34,728 nucleotides of DNA from Gammaproteobacteria bacterium (GCA_029863305.1 JAOTVR010000032.1:1-34728), one strand, 5' to 3'. Positions 1 through 8,669 are shown, numbered from the stretch's first letter. The notes: a model not told the origin generated them from the letters alone. Program-made: numbers and translations.

Positions 1-1169
1 AGAATAGCGCCACCGACCTGCCTGGCCGCGGCCGGTATCGGCTCGCCCGCGGCGCGTCCCCGCCGTTCCAGCGGTGCGAGCAAGAAAGTGACAGGCAATA
101 GCACGGCGTAAAGCACCGCAATCCAGATCGGACGTGACAGCCACCACTCGGCAGTGCCGGGCTCGAGTCCGAGCCCGATGCCGCCGGCCAGATACGCCAG
201 TGCCACGAGCACCACCAGGACAGTGAGGTGCCAGAGATACAGCGTCATGATCATGCCATTGATCAGGACCGTTGCAGCCCACAGGCGTATACCGGATAAC
301 AGGCGGCGCATCGGCGCTTCGATCGCCAGCAGCAAACCGAATTGAACTACGCCAAGGGCGAGGAGAGTGATCTTGGGCGGGAGTGTGTTGCTCAGGCCCT
401 CGTCGGGCGAGCCCACCATGGCCAGTGGGTACGGGCCCTTGAATACGAGCGTAACGAGCACCAACAGACCCAGTGCCGAGAACATCAGCAGGCGAGCCGG
501 GCTGCCCAAACGCCCGTCGCGCCAGGCGTAGCCCAGGTGGTGAACTCCCAGCCAGACCCAAAAGTAATTGGTCCAGCCCAGCCACTCGAGTTCGGCGGCA
601 AAGAATGCGAGATCGACCAGGGCACCGATGCCCGCAAATACCCAGAACGAGGCAAATCCCCAGCGACACCAGGCGTTGTAGGTCAACGGTGCCAGCATGA
701 CGACGGCGATATAGATCGCGAGAAACCAGATCGGAATGAGCGCGGCCCGCGACGCCAGCCGGGTGACATCGCCACTGACGCCGAAAAAATACAACGTTGC
801 CGCGAGAATTGCCCAGCCCAGAATCAATGCCAGCAGCGGGGTTACCAGGCGGTGCAGGCGAGCCGCCAGCCAGCCGGCATAGCCAATACTGCGCCGCCGC
901 GCGCTTTCCTGAGACACGGCGTTGGCGTAGCCGCCAACAATAAAGAAAATTGGCATGACCTGGAACAGCCAGGTCAACCACTGCGTGCCGGGCTGCAGTT
1001 CCAGTACGTCACCTGGGGTCAGCTTGCCGTCGTGATAGTAGGCTGCCGCGACCAGCCAGTGGCCAGTAACGACAACCAGAATGGACGCGGCCCGCAGGAA
1101 GTCGACGTATCGATTGCGATCATCCGGCGTTACCGCCGCCAGATCTTTGGCTTGTGACCACACGCTCAT
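1..1169 (-). CDS. Acyltransferase-3 family membrane protein (3' end outside window)
   Basis: The minus strand is open from an ATG at 1169 to the window edge, giving at least 389 residues. The protein begins MSVWSQAKDLAAVTPDDRNR and has about ten hydrophobic segments. Near the N-terminus, RYVDFLRAASILVVVTGHW has the conserved Arg and the His typical of the acyltransferase-3 (OafA/NodX-like) family; FFIVGGYAN follows at about residue 75 and LYLWHLTVL lies late in the protein. Members transfer acyl groups to cell-surface sugars or other acceptors from the inner membrane. The substrate cannot be told from sequence. The ATG is preceded by only a weak ribosome binding site. It is divergent from the peptidase gene starting at 1284. 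The large plus-strand reading frame over it is its exact antisense register and is rejected. The C-terminus is missing only because the window ends. Confidence 0.85.
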   Translation of the reverse strand, partial: MSVWSQAKDLAAVTPDDRNRYVDFLRAASILVVVTGHWLVAAAYYHDGKLTPGDVLELQPGTQWLTWLFQVMPIFFIVGGYANAVSQESARRRSIGYAGWLAARLHRLVTPLLALILGWAILAATLYFFGVSGDVTRLASRAALIPIWFLAIYIAVVMLAPLTYNAWCRWGFASFWVFAGIGALVDLAFFAAELEWLGWTNYFWVWLGVHHLGYAWRDGRLGSPARLLMFSALGLLVLVTLVFKGPYPLAMVGSPDEGLSNTLPPKITLLALGVVQFGLLLAIEAPMRRLLSGIRLWAATVLINGMIMTLYLWHLTVLVVLVALAYLAGGIGLGLEPGTAEWWLSRPIWIAVLYAVLLPVTFLLAPLERRGRAAGEPIPAAARQVGGAI

Positions 1170-1283
1170 GTATCAGGTACCCGGGATCGAGAATAAGATG
1201 ACGGGCAGTGTAACTTGAAATGAAGGTTTACTCTGACGATCCTGCTGCCAGATGATGAGTATTTTACCGATACGGAGAATCAA

Positions 1284-2471
1284 ATGACTTTTCCAGCGTG
1301 CCGCCATAACGCCATTGTATTCATTCTCGCGATTGTTTGGGTCCTGCCACTCATCGCACTCGGTCAGCAGGCGCCCCGGGCCAGGGATCTTGGAATACCG
1401 TTTGCAGGCATGCCGGGTCCGTTCAATGCGATCACCGACGTTGCCGGCGTGACCGTCGGGCACACCACGCTGATTGCAGGGGAGGGGCGGCTGGACGTGG
1501 GCTCCGGGCCTGTGAGGACAGGCGTTACGGCCATCCATCCTCGCGGGAAGAAATACGATCCGGTCTTTTCCGGTTGGTATGCATTGAACGGCAACGGAGA
1601 AATGACGGGTACGACCTGGGTCGAAGAATCAGGATTTCTCGAGGGCCCGGTCGTGATTACCAACACTCACAGTGTGGGTGTCGCCCGCGACGCAACCATC
1701 GAATGGCAGTTCGCCAATAATCTGTTCGATCCGCTGCCGGATGATCCCGAGGTTTTCTGGTCGCTTCCCGTTGTTGCGGAAACGTACGATGGGGACCTGA
1801 ACGACATTAACGGATTTCATGTTGCCAAAGAGCATGTAATCGACGCGCTCGAATCGGCGAAATCGGGTCCGGTTGTTGAAGGTAATGTAGGCGGCGGTAC
1901 AGGAATGATCTGTCACCAGTTCAAGTGCGGCATTGGCACTGCGTCGCGGCGATTGGATATCGCCGATCGGGAGTACACAGTCGGTATTTTGGTGCAGGCG
2001 AATTATGGCTCGCGGGAAACTCTGACGATTGCCGGAATTCCGCTGGGTGACAAGCTGACTGACCTGATGCCGGTATTCAGATCGGCGGACATCAGCACCG
2101 GATCGATCATTGTCGTTGTAGCGACGGATGCACCGCTATTGCCGCACCAACTCAAAAGACTGGCCAGACGTGTGCCTATCGGTATTTCCAGAGTCGGTGG
2201 ATATGCATCCAATGGATCCGGCGATATATTTATTGCTTTCTCGACCGCCAATCCGGGCGCTGCCGCACGGCAGGGACTCCTAGATATTGAAATGCTGCCG
2301 AACGATGCGATCAGTCCGCTGTTTCTGGCCACTGCGCAGGCGACGGAAGAGGCAATAGTGAATGCGTTGGTTGCAGCCGAGACGATGGTGGGTATCAACG
2401 GAAATACGGTGTATGCGCTGCCGCATGAAAGACTGATCGAACTATTGAAAGAACACAAACGTATTCCATAG
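1284..2471 (+). CDS. P1 family (S58) aminopeptidase, DmpA-like, exported
   Basis: A 395-aa protein with an N-terminal hydrophobic segment (about residues 9-27, ending ALGQQA) that looks like a signal peptide, so it is probably periplasmic. The mature part matches the P1/S58 family: DLGIPFAGMPGPFNAITDV near the start, NTHSVGVARDA around residue 127, and NVGGGTGM followed by GIGTAS around residues 201-221. Ser221 in G-T-A-S-R is the likely nucleophile and the N-terminus of the small subunit after the self-cleavage known for this family (DmpA, BapA). These enzymes remove N-terminal residues from peptides, amides and esters, including some D- or beta-amino acids. Length is normal. A GGAG site precedes the ATG. 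Only 16 bp separate it from the downstream FAD oxidoreductase, so the two are probably one operon. Confidence 0.9.
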   Translation: MTFPACRHNAIVFILAIVWVLPLIALGQQAPRARDLGIPFAGMPGPFNAITDVAGVTVGHTTLIAGEGRLDVGSGPVRTGVTAIHPRGKKYDPVFSGWYALNGNGEMTGTTWVEESGFLEGPVVITNTHSVGVARDATIEWQFANNLFDPLPDDPEVFWSLPVVAETYDGDLNDINGFHVAKEHVIDALESAKSGPVVEGNVGGGTGMICHQFKCGIGTASRRLDIADREYTVGILVQANYGSRETLTIAGIPLGDKLTDLMPVFRSADISTGSIIVVVATDAPLLPHQLKRLARRVPIGISRVGGYASNGSGDIFIAFSTANPGAAARQGLLDIEMLPNDAISPLFLATAQATEEAIVNALVAAETMVGINGNTVYALPHERLIELLKEHKRIP

Positions 2472-2487
2472 CCGATGCCCTGCCCAG

Positions 2488-3873
2488 ATGAAAACTAAAG
2501 AAAACGTCGAGGTGCTCGTCATTGGCTCCGGTATTGCCGGCATCGCAACTGCCTATTATCTGTGCACCCGGTACAGGAAGTCGTCCGTACTCCTGGTCGA
2601 CCCCAGAGCTCCCATGAGCTTCACCAGCGCACAATCCGGCGACAATTACCGGAATTGGTGGCCGCATCCCACGATGACCGATTTCACCAACCACAGTATT
2701 GACCTGATGGAGCAGATCGCTGGCGAGACATCGAATGTCATCAATATGACAAGAAGGGGGTACTTGCTGGCGACGCGCAGGAAAGATATTGATGACTTGA
2801 TTGCCGGCCTGCATATCGGTTATCAGCGTTCCGGCAAGGACTCCATTCGCGTGCATGATGCGGCATCCCGACTGTCGTACCGTGCCCCTGATGCAGACGA
2901 CTGGAGGACGGCGCCCGCCGGAGTAGATGTGCTGTCAAAGCATGAGCTGATCCGACAGGTGTTTCCCTCAATTAGCGAGGACATTGCCAATGTCGTGCAC
3001 ATTCGCAGAGGGGGTGATATCAGTGGCCAGCAGCTTGGCCAGTACATGCTGGAAAAAATAAGGAGTGCTGGCGGCAAGCGATTGGTCGCGTCAGTCCGCA
3101 GCGTTGAGATTGGGCAGCGATTCAGCGTCGAAGTCGAAGGGCCGACCGCCAGCGAGCGCATAAAGGCCGATGTTCTCGTTGACGCGGCCGGGCCGTTCGC
3201 CGGCGAGGTGGCTGCTATGGTCGGCGTGGACTTACCAATCGAGAACGTGTATCAGCAAAAGATTGCATTCGACGACCGAAAAGGCGCCATTCCCAGGCGG
3301 CTGCCGTTCGCAATCGATCTGGATGGTTTCGAATTCGAATGGAGCGATGAAGAACGTGCATTCCTGTCGGAGGATGCAGAAATGTCCTGGCTGATTGAGC
3401 CGCTCCCGGGCGGCGCGCATTGTCGCCCCGAAGGCGGCGACAAGGGAACCTGGGTCAAGCTCGGTTGGGCCTTCAACCGAAACGTCAGTCTCCCCCAACA
3501 AGACCTTGCGAACGAGCCGCTGATGCGTTCGGAGTACCCGGAAATCCTGATGCGCGCCGCCACGCGATTGAATCCCTCATTGAAGACCTACACTGACAAC
3601 ATGCCAACGCGTTTTTCGCATTACGGCGGATACTATACGATGACTCGCGAGAATTGGCCGCTGATCGGGCCGCTCGGCGTGGACGGCGCATTTATCGCCG
3701 GTGCACTTTCGGGCTTCGGCAGCATGTCTGCTTGCGCGGCCGGCGCCCTTTGTGCCGCCTGGATTGCCGACGGCGATTTGCCTGAATACGCTTCGCAATT
3801 GAGTTTGGCGCGGTATGCAGACGAACAACTCGTGGCTGAGTTAGCCGCTGCCCCATCCAAAGGTCTGCTCTAG
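2488..3873 (+). CDS. FAD-dependent oxidoreductase, DAO (amino acid oxidase) family
   Basis: A 461-aa protein opening with a Rossmann FAD motif, G13-S-G-I-A-G18, and a second-strand acidic residue in LLVDP. The C-terminal part contains GYYTMTRENWPLIGPLG and GAFIAGALSGFGSMSACAAG, the usual flavin-closing region of the DAO family (D-amino acid, glycine and sarcosine oxidases or dehydrogenases). No signal peptide is seen, so it is cytoplasmic or loosely membrane-associated. It most likely oxidises an amine or amino acid, but the substrate is not readable. It follows the DmpA-like peptidase by 16 bp and is probably co-transcribed. A pathway that releases an unusual amino acid outside and oxidises it inside is an inference. 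It converges on hxpB with only 7 bp between stops. Confidence 0.88.
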   Translation: MKTKENVEVLVIGSGIAGIATAYYLCTRYRKSSVLLVDPRAPMSFTSAQSGDNYRNWWPHPTMTDFTNHSIDLMEQIAGETSNVINMTRRGYLLATRRKDIDDLIAGLHIGYQRSGKDSIRVHDAASRLSYRAPDADDWRTAPAGVDVLSKHELIRQVFPSISEDIANVVHIRRGGDISGQQLGQYMLEKIRSAGGKRLVASVRSVEIGQRFSVEVEGPTASERIKADVLVDAAGPFAGEVAAMVGVDLPIENVYQQKIAFDDRKGAIPRRLPFAIDLDGFEFEWSDEERAFLSEDAEMSWLIEPLPGGAHCRPEGGDKGTWVKLGWAFNRNVSLPQQDLANEPLMRSEYPEILMRAATRLNPSLKTYTDNMPTRFSHYGGYYTMTRENWPLIGPLGVDGAFIAGALSGFGSMSACAAGALCAAWIADGDLPEYASQLSLARYADEQLVAELAAAPSKGLL

Positions 3874-3880
3874 TAAGGCC

Positions 3881-4531
3881 TTAATAGGACTGGATCAGGT
3901 CCAGCGAGAAGTCCGTAAGCGAGGTCAGAATTACGTCCGCAAGGGCGAATTGTGGATTCAGTGCGTCTTCTGCAGCCGGCACAGCAATTACCGTCGCGCC
4001 CGCCGCTTTCGCTGCTTGAATGCCGGACAAGGAATCCTCGAAGGCGACACATTGATGCGGCTTTGCGCCGAGCAGCGACATGGTGGTCCGGTATACCGCG
4101 GGATCCGGTTTGCCGTCGATCTCGTATTCCGCGGAATGCAACACGGAAAAGTAACTGCCGATCCCGAACTTCTCGACGACCGTCTCGATAAGGCGCATCG
4201 CCGATGAGGAGGCGATAGCAAGACGTGCATCGTGCGCGTGCAGTTCGGTGATCACGTTTCGTGCACCTGCCATCAGTGAGCCACGGTCGTTAATCAATCG
4301 TTGCACGGCGCCCACGATTTGCTCCGCGACCTGCTCGCAAGCTGGTTCGCGCCACGGAAATCGGCTGTGCCAGTACCTGACCGCTTCATCGATACGCAAT
4401 CCCATGGTTTCACGGCATCGCTCCTCGGTAAGGCAGAGGCCGACTGACTCGAAGACGGCGATCTCGGCCTCCCGCCAGAGCGGTTCCGAGTCGATAAGCA
4501 GGCCGTCCATGTCGAAAATGACTGTGCGCAT
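3881..4531 (-). CDS. hxpB: HAD-superfamily hexitol/sugar phosphatase (YniC/HxpB-like)
   Basis: A 216-aa protein very close in length and motif order to E. coli YniC/HxpB (222 aa). The N-terminus IFDMDGLLIDSEPLWREAE contains nucleophile Asp7 and acid/base Asp9. ETMGLRID follows in the cap domain, as in YniC. Motif II is ASSSAM, motif III the Lys in GKPDPAVY, and motif IV FEDSLSGIQAAKAAG. HxpB dephosphorylates hexitol and sugar phosphates such as 2-deoxyglucose 6-phosphate in the cytoplasm. It is transcribed away from the exported protein at 4726 and converges on the FAD oxidoreductase. All catalytic residues are present. Beta-phosphoglucomutase-type relatives are the alternative, but the cap sequence favours HxpB. 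Confidence 0.88.
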   Translation of the reverse strand: MRTVIFDMDGLLIDSEPLWREAEIAVFESVGLCLTEERCRETMGLRIDEAVRYWHSRFPWREPACEQVAEQIVGAVQRLINDRGSLMAGARNVITELHAHDARLAIASSSAMRLIETVVEKFGIGSYFSVLHSAEYEIDGKPDPAVYRTTMSLLGAKPHQCVAFEDSLSGIQAAKAAGATVIAVPAAEDALNPQFALADVILTSLTDFSLDLIQSY

Positions 4532-4725
4532 GGCTCAACGGAAATGCAGTTCCAGGATGCGACTGTAGCAATGATTGACGAGGCGCTCATCCTGATGCCT
4601 GATAGTTGACAAGCCACCACTCACGGTCTGCGCCTCACGGTCAGTTGCATAGCCCGAGACCGTCCGCAGGGCTGCTGCGGTAGATACGGATTGTGCCGAT
4701 CGCACAACGGCCAAAACATCTATCT

Positions 4726-5817
4726 GTGAAAAGCCGGATTTGCACACTGGTCGTCTTGCTACTTGCTGTATCGCCGTTCGTGGACGCGCGCCAGGATGAC
4801 TCTGACATTGATCAAACGGCCGCGCCGCTGTTCGGCAGTCATTCGCTGTTGCAGGTGAGCATTGAGGCGCCGCTGACAACCTTGATGAAAGAACGTCCTG
4901 TTGATGAATACCTTGATGGGATATTCAGTTATTCAGAAGACGATGGAACAAGACGGACGCTCGACATCAAGATTCGCACGCGTGGAAAATTTCGTCGCAA
5001 GGAGAAGCACTGCGATTTCGCCCCGATTCGACTGAATTTCCGCAAGAAACAAGTCGTTGACACGGTATTTGCAGGGCAGGACAAGCTCAAGCTGGTCACT
5101 CATTGCCAGAACAGCAAGCCGTATTACGAGCAACTCGTGTTGCGCGAGTTCCTTGCGTATCGCTTTCTCAACGTGCTCACGGACAAGAGTTACCGTGTAC
5201 GACTGCTGCAAATCAATTACATTGATACTGAGGGCGCCGATCAAATGACAAAACTCGGCTTTGTCATTGAGGACGACGAAGATGTTGCCAAACGCATCGG
5301 TATGCATTTGATCAAGACCGGATTTGTAACGGACCACGACCTCGATCGGGCGGAGCAGAACCTCGTCAGCGTATTCCAGTTTATGATCGGCAATACAGAA
5401 TATTCTATGCTGGGACCCGAGCCTGGCGAGTACTGCTGCCATAATATCGACCTGATGTCGGCAACGAAGAGGACTCCGTTCACACCGGTAGCCTACGATT
5501 TTGATTTTTCGGGGCTGGTCAATGCTCCTTACGCTGCACCGAACCCCCGATTCGAGCTTTCCAGCGTGCGCCAGAGACTGTACAGAGGGCTGTGCACGAA
5601 CAATGAACTACTGCCGGGCACGTTACAGCGATTTCTCGACAACGAGGACGCCATTTACGCAGTTGTCGACGAGCTCGACTTGCTCAGCTCCAGAAGCAGG
5701 CGCGATGTAACACGGTACCTCGGAATATTCTACAAGCGGATTGCGGAACCGAAATCAGTTGACGCATTATTCATTAGAAAATGCAACGACGCGTCGCAAG
5801 GCCCGCGCGCGCCGTAA
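4726..5817 (+). CDS. Uncharacterised exported protein, possibly CotH-like fold
   Basis: About 363 aa from a GTG at 4726 that gives a compact signal peptide (VKSRICTLVVLLLAVSPFVDA); an upstream GTG at 4693 would add 11 residues and is less convincing. The mature protein has RTRGKFRRKEKHCDFAPIRL, LKLVTHC, then LREFLAYRFLNVLTDKSYRV and a later YDFDFSGLVNAPYA. The pattern of a basic beta segment, a long Leu-rich helix and a D-F-D stretch resembles the CotH protein-kinase-like family, but I cannot confirm that, and the catalytic residues cannot be assigned. Cysteines at CDF, THC, CCHN and LCTN suggest an oxidising compartment. It stands alone between divergent hxpB and marC, which starts 16 bp after its stop and may be co-transcribed. 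Confidence 0.7.
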   Translation: MKSRICTLVVLLLAVSPFVDARQDDSDIDQTAAPLFGSHSLLQVSIEAPLTTLMKERPVDEYLDGIFSYSEDDGTRRTLDIKIRTRGKFRRKEKHCDFAPIRLNFRKKQVVDTVFAGQDKLKLVTHCQNSKPYYEQLVLREFLAYRFLNVLTDKSYRVRLLQINYIDTEGADQMTKLGFVIEDDEDVAKRIGMHLIKTGFVTDHDLDRAEQNLVSVFQFMIGNTEYSMLGPEPGEYCCHNIDLMSATKRTPFTPVAYDFDFSGLVNAPYAAPNPRFELSSVRQRLYRGLCTNNELLPGTLQRFLDNEDAIYAVVDELDLLSSRSRRDVTRYLGIFYKRIAEPKSVDALFIRKCNDASQGPRAP

Positions 5818-5832
5818 GACCGGAGAATTCTT

Positions 5833-6423
5833 TTGACATTAGCATCTGCGATCGTCCTGTTGTTCCTGGTCATCGACCCGTTTGGCAACGTTCCTTTCTT
5901 TGTTGCCGCTCTGAACGACGTTCAACCCGCACGACGAAGACATGTAATTATTCGCGAGTTGCTGATCGCCTACGGCGTGATGGTTGCCTTCTTGTTCATC
6001 GGCCAGCCGCTCTTGATGGTTCTCGGCATCTCTGGCCCGGCTTTGACAATCGCAGGGGGCGTCATCCTTTTTCTTATCGCGCTCCGAATGGTTTTTCCCC
6101 TTCGTGGCCGGACGGCGCAGGAACTTGTTGAAGGCGAGCCATTTATCGTGCCGCTCGCGATTCCCTACGTCGCGGGGCCATCGGTTCTGGCTGTGGAGCT
6201 ACTGCTAATGAGCGACGAGCCGACTCGGTGGCCGGTCTGGCTGCTTGCCATAACTGCCGCATGGGCGGCTACCTCAGTTGTCGTGTTGTTCGGCAGTCAG
6301 GTGGCCGAGCGACTGGGTCCACGCGGTCTCATTGCGATCGAACGCCTCATGGGCATGATTCTGGTCGCCATCGCTATCCAGATGTTCCTGACGGGGGCAG
6401 ACATGTATTTCGGACGCGGCTAG
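5833..6423 (+). CDS. MarC/YhgN family integral membrane protein
   Basis: A 196-aa, roughly six-span membrane protein, the same size as E. coli YhgN and MarC. The first helix carries the family motif VIDPFGNVPFF; GPALTIAGGVILFLIALRMVF and PFIVPLAIPYVAGP follow, all typical of MarC proteins. The start is TTG at 5833, preceded by CGGAG at 6-nt spacing. MarC proteins were once linked to multiple antibiotic resistance, but that role has been withdrawn and the true function is unknown. It lies 16 bp downstream of the uncharacterised exported protein and about 100 bp upstream of asnA on the same strand. Confidence 0.92.
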   Translation: MTLASAIVLLFLVIDPFGNVPFFVAALNDVQPARRRHVIIRELLIAYGVMVAFLFIGQPLLMVLGISGPALTIAGGVILFLIALRMVFPLRGRTAQELVEGEPFIVPLAIPYVAGPSVLAVELLLMSDEPTRWPVWLLAITAAWAATSVVVLFGSQVAERLGPRGLIAIERLMGMILVAIAIQMFLTGADMYFGRG

Positions 6424-6524
6424 CCGGACCGAGTGTTTCCACGATGGCAAGAGAGGCTCTCGACGCGTTCAATTAGCGCGTCGAAAAATGCAACGATTTC
6501 GACTTGTGAATTGGAGGCGGGACG

Positions 6525-7652
6525 ATGCTGGATAAGAGATCAGACCTGGCTGGACCGGGGATCAGCACTTATGAAAAGGTCGATGAGATCCTCCCCTCGG
6601 ATTACGACTCGTTGCTGGGACGGAAGCGGACGCAGCAGGCCATCTATGACGTCAAGGAGTACATCGAGAAAGGGCTCGCGAAGGAACTCAACCTCATGAT
6701 GGTGCAGGTTCCGCTGATCGTCGAGGTTGCCTCCGGCATGAACGATATGCTCGACCGGGACGGCTCACGAACACCGGTGGAGTTCAATTTGGGGCTGGGA
6801 CTGGACGAACCGATCCGCGCCTCCATAGTGCAGGCAGCTACCAAGTGGAAACGCTGGGCGCTCAAACAGTTCGAATGTGAAGTCGGCGAAGGAATCAACA
6901 CTGACATGCGCGCCGTCAGAAAGGATTATTTCCTGGATCACGATCACAGCAGTTATGTGGATCAGTGGGACTGGGAGCAGGTCATCACCGCCGAGCACCG
7001 GAATCTCGATTATCTGACGGAGGTCGTCAGAAAAATCTGGGGGGTCATTACGGGCGCGGAGAGAATGGTTATGGACAAGTATCCCGAGCTCCGCGACCCG
7101 CGGTATCCGCTGCTCCCCGAGGAGCTGCACTTCATCCACGCGGAAGAGATCCTGGCGAAATATCCGGATCTGCCGAGGAAGGAGCGGGAAACCAGAATCA
7201 TCGAGGAGTACGGAGCTGCATTTATTTACGGCATCGGCTGGGTACTGGAAGACGGCTATCCACACGAGATGCGCGCTGCGGACTACGACGACTGGGTTAC
7301 CCCGACGATCGAGAAAGATGGCAAGTTGATGCACGGGCTCAACGGCGACATCCTTGTCTACAATCACGTCACCAGGCGGCGGCACGAACTGACATCAATG
7401 GGAATCCGGGTAACTGCAGAGACGCTCAGGGAACAGATGAAGATCGCTGAGCGAGAGGACGAACTGTCGCAGCCATACCACCAGATGATCCTGAACGATG
7501 AGATTCCACTGTCAATAGGCGGCGGTATCGGTCAGTCGCGCGTGCAAATGCTGCTGCTCAGAAAGGCACACCTCGGTGAGGTGAGCACGACAGTCTGGCC
7601 CAAACAACTCCACGAGGTATGCGAAAAGCACAATATCTTTGTTCTCAAATGA
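6525..7652 (+). CDS. asnA: Aspartate--ammonia ligase (asparagine synthetase A)
   Basis: A 375-aa class-II-synthetase-like enzyme that makes asparagine from aspartate, ammonia and ATP. Diagnostic segments are LNLMMVQVPLIVEVASGMND near residue 56, GEGINTDMRAVRKDY near residue 125, RAADYDDWVTP, LNGDILVYN, and the ATP-site motif GGGIGQSR near residue 332. E. coli AsnA is 330 aa. The extra length here is spread through the middle (for example around YPELRDPRYPLLPEELHF) and at the C-terminal tail, so this is a longer variant. GGAGG lies 8 nt upstream of the ATG. It converges on a methyltransferase gene with a 15-bp gap. Many gammaproteobacteria rely on AsnB alone. Confidence 0.95.
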   Translation: MLDKRSDLAGPGISTYEKVDEILPSDYDSLLGRKRTQQAIYDVKEYIEKGLAKELNLMMVQVPLIVEVASGMNDMLDRDGSRTPVEFNLGLGLDEPIRASIVQAATKWKRWALKQFECEVGEGINTDMRAVRKDYFLDHDHSSYVDQWDWEQVITAEHRNLDYLTEVVRKIWGVITGAERMVMDKYPELRDPRYPLLPEELHFIHAEEILAKYPDLPRKERETRIIEEYGAAFIYGIGWVLEDGYPHEMRAADYDDWVTPTIEKDGKLMHGLNGDILVYNHVTRRRHELTSMGIRVTAETLREQMKIAEREDELSQPYHQMILNDEIPLSIGGGIGQSRVQMLLLRKAHLGEVSTTVWPKQLHEVCEKHNIFVLK

Positions 7653-7667
7653 CGGCCCGGCGGGCGA

Positions 7668-8453
7668 TCACGCGCGCTTGAATATCGATATCATGTCGCT
7701 GCCGGCCAGGGCGTACTCATTATTCTCGCCCCAGGAATTGAACTGCTCGACCAGCGTGAAATCGTGTTTCTCGAGAAGATCGGAAAACACCTGCAATGTA
7801 AGACTGCTACGCCAGCCAAAGTCGGTTTTACCGATCACGCCGTGATGAATAATCACCAGCCCGCCCGGTTTCAGAATGCGTCGGAACTCCTGCAGGTAGC
7901 ATTCGATGTCAGGTGGCTCGATGTGGACGAAAACGTCAAATGACCATACGAAATCCACAGACCGATCGCTGATGAAAGGCAAGCTGCGTCCATCATTGAC
8001 ATGAAACTCAACGTTCGTGTTGTCGCCGAACTCGTCAATGCAGTGCGTGATACATTTGTCCGTGACGTCGACGACTATGAGGCGGTCGGAGATTTCGATC
8101 AGCTTGCGGGTCCAGCGACCGTAGCCGGGGCCGATCTCAAGTACGACACGATCCGGCAGGATGTTTTTTAGCATGACGTCTTCGATGACTGAGGTCTTCC
8201 ATTCGATCGATTGATTCCATTCGTCTTCGCCTCTCGCCCAACGATAGTGATTCCATTTCAATGCGTTTTCCATGACGCTGTTGGAACCCGGCAAGTCGTA
8301 CTTCTTCTCCAGCCGGCGCGTTCGTTTTTCAATAAACCGCAGCAACTCCACGAGAAAATGCCGGATGCTGAAGTACAACGTCCATCGAAGGCCGTTTATC
8401 TTCAGGTGCAGCTTGAACAATCTGAAGTAGAACTTTGGCGGATAATTGCCCAT
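7668..8453 (-). CDS. Class I SAM-dependent methyltransferase
   Basis: A 261-aa protein. The first 50 residues are basic and aromatic (KFYFRLFKLHLKINGLRW), possibly membrane-facing. The Rossmann core follows: motif I VVLEIGPGYGRWT at about residues 103-115, an acidic strand end in LIVVDVT, VDFVWSFDVFVHIEP as motif IV, and RILKPGGLVIIHH as motif V/VI. This is the common small-molecule or lipid methyltransferase pattern; no specific substrate can be named. It lies just to the left of the degenerate tRNA-Arg fragment, so it is the first gene outside the putative integrated segment. Its stop is 15 bp from the stop of asnA. No partner gene is adjacent. Confidence 0.85.
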   Translation of the reverse strand: MGNYPPKFYFRLFKLHLKINGLRWTLYFSIRHFLVELLRFIEKRTRRLEKKYDLPGSNSVMENALKWNHYRWARGEDEWNQSIEWKTSVIEDVMLKNILPDRVVLEIGPGYGRWTRKLIEISDRLIVVDVTDKCITHCIDEFGDNTNVEFHVNDGRSLPFISDRSVDFVWSFDVFVHIEPPDIECYLQEFRRILKPGGLVIIHHGVIGKTDFGWRSSLTLQVFSDLLEKHDFTLVEQFNSWGENNEYALAGSDMISIFKRA

Positions 8454-8496
8454 GTGGGTTCCCGAGTCCGTCTGCGGAGGCTGTGGGCGGTCCTGA

Positions 8497-8541
8497 TGAT
8501 ACGCCCGGCAGGATTCTAACCTGCGGCCCGCGGATTAGGAA
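8497..8541 (-). other. Degenerate 3' fragment of tRNA-Arg(CCU), candidate att scar
   Basis: Read on the minus strand, this 45-nt stretch aligns without gaps to the 3' part of the intact tRNA-Arg(CCU) gene at 12913-12989, from the anticodon loop (TTCCTAA) through the variable loop, T arm, 3' acceptor strand and CCA position. I count 39 of 45 matches. The differences are at 8499, 8500, 8501, 8517, 8530 and 8532, so CCA reads TCA and the T loop has one change. Identity stops at the anticodon loop, where no 5' half can be found. The orientation equals that of the intact gene, and it lies downstream of that gene's 3' end. This fits the displaced tRNA end left by site-specific integration. It is not a functional tRNA. 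Confidence 0.75.
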
Positions 8542-8653
8542 CAGGAGGTGAGGTGCTTAAGCCATTATATGCATTAAGTTTTTCGGCTTCTTCTGGCAAG
8601 TGTGCAGCTCGGCCAGCTTTCAAGATGTAGATTAGTGACGACGTTGATAGCTA

Positions 8654-8669
8654 CGGCCAGATCTGGCCG
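8654..8669. promoter_or_regulatory. Perfect 16-bp palindrome upstream of the 8745 gene
   Basis: CGGCCAGATCTGGCCG is a perfect inverted repeat lying 76-91 bp before the ATG at 8745, inside an otherwise gene-free stretch. A half-site CGGCCAG also occurs near 8613. Its position suits an operator, but no regulator is known and a chance palindrome is possible. No convincing sigma-70 promoter was found between it and the gene. Confidence 0.35.

Noticed and set aside
342..1157. 271-aa plus-strand reading frame
   Set aside because: It is the exact antisense register of the acyltransferase-3 gene, with Arg/Gln/Pro-rich composition and no family resemblance.
8497..8570. A second functional tRNA gene
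   Set aside because: Only the 3' part aligns; the 5' acceptor, D arm and half of the anticodon stem are missing and CCA is mutated.
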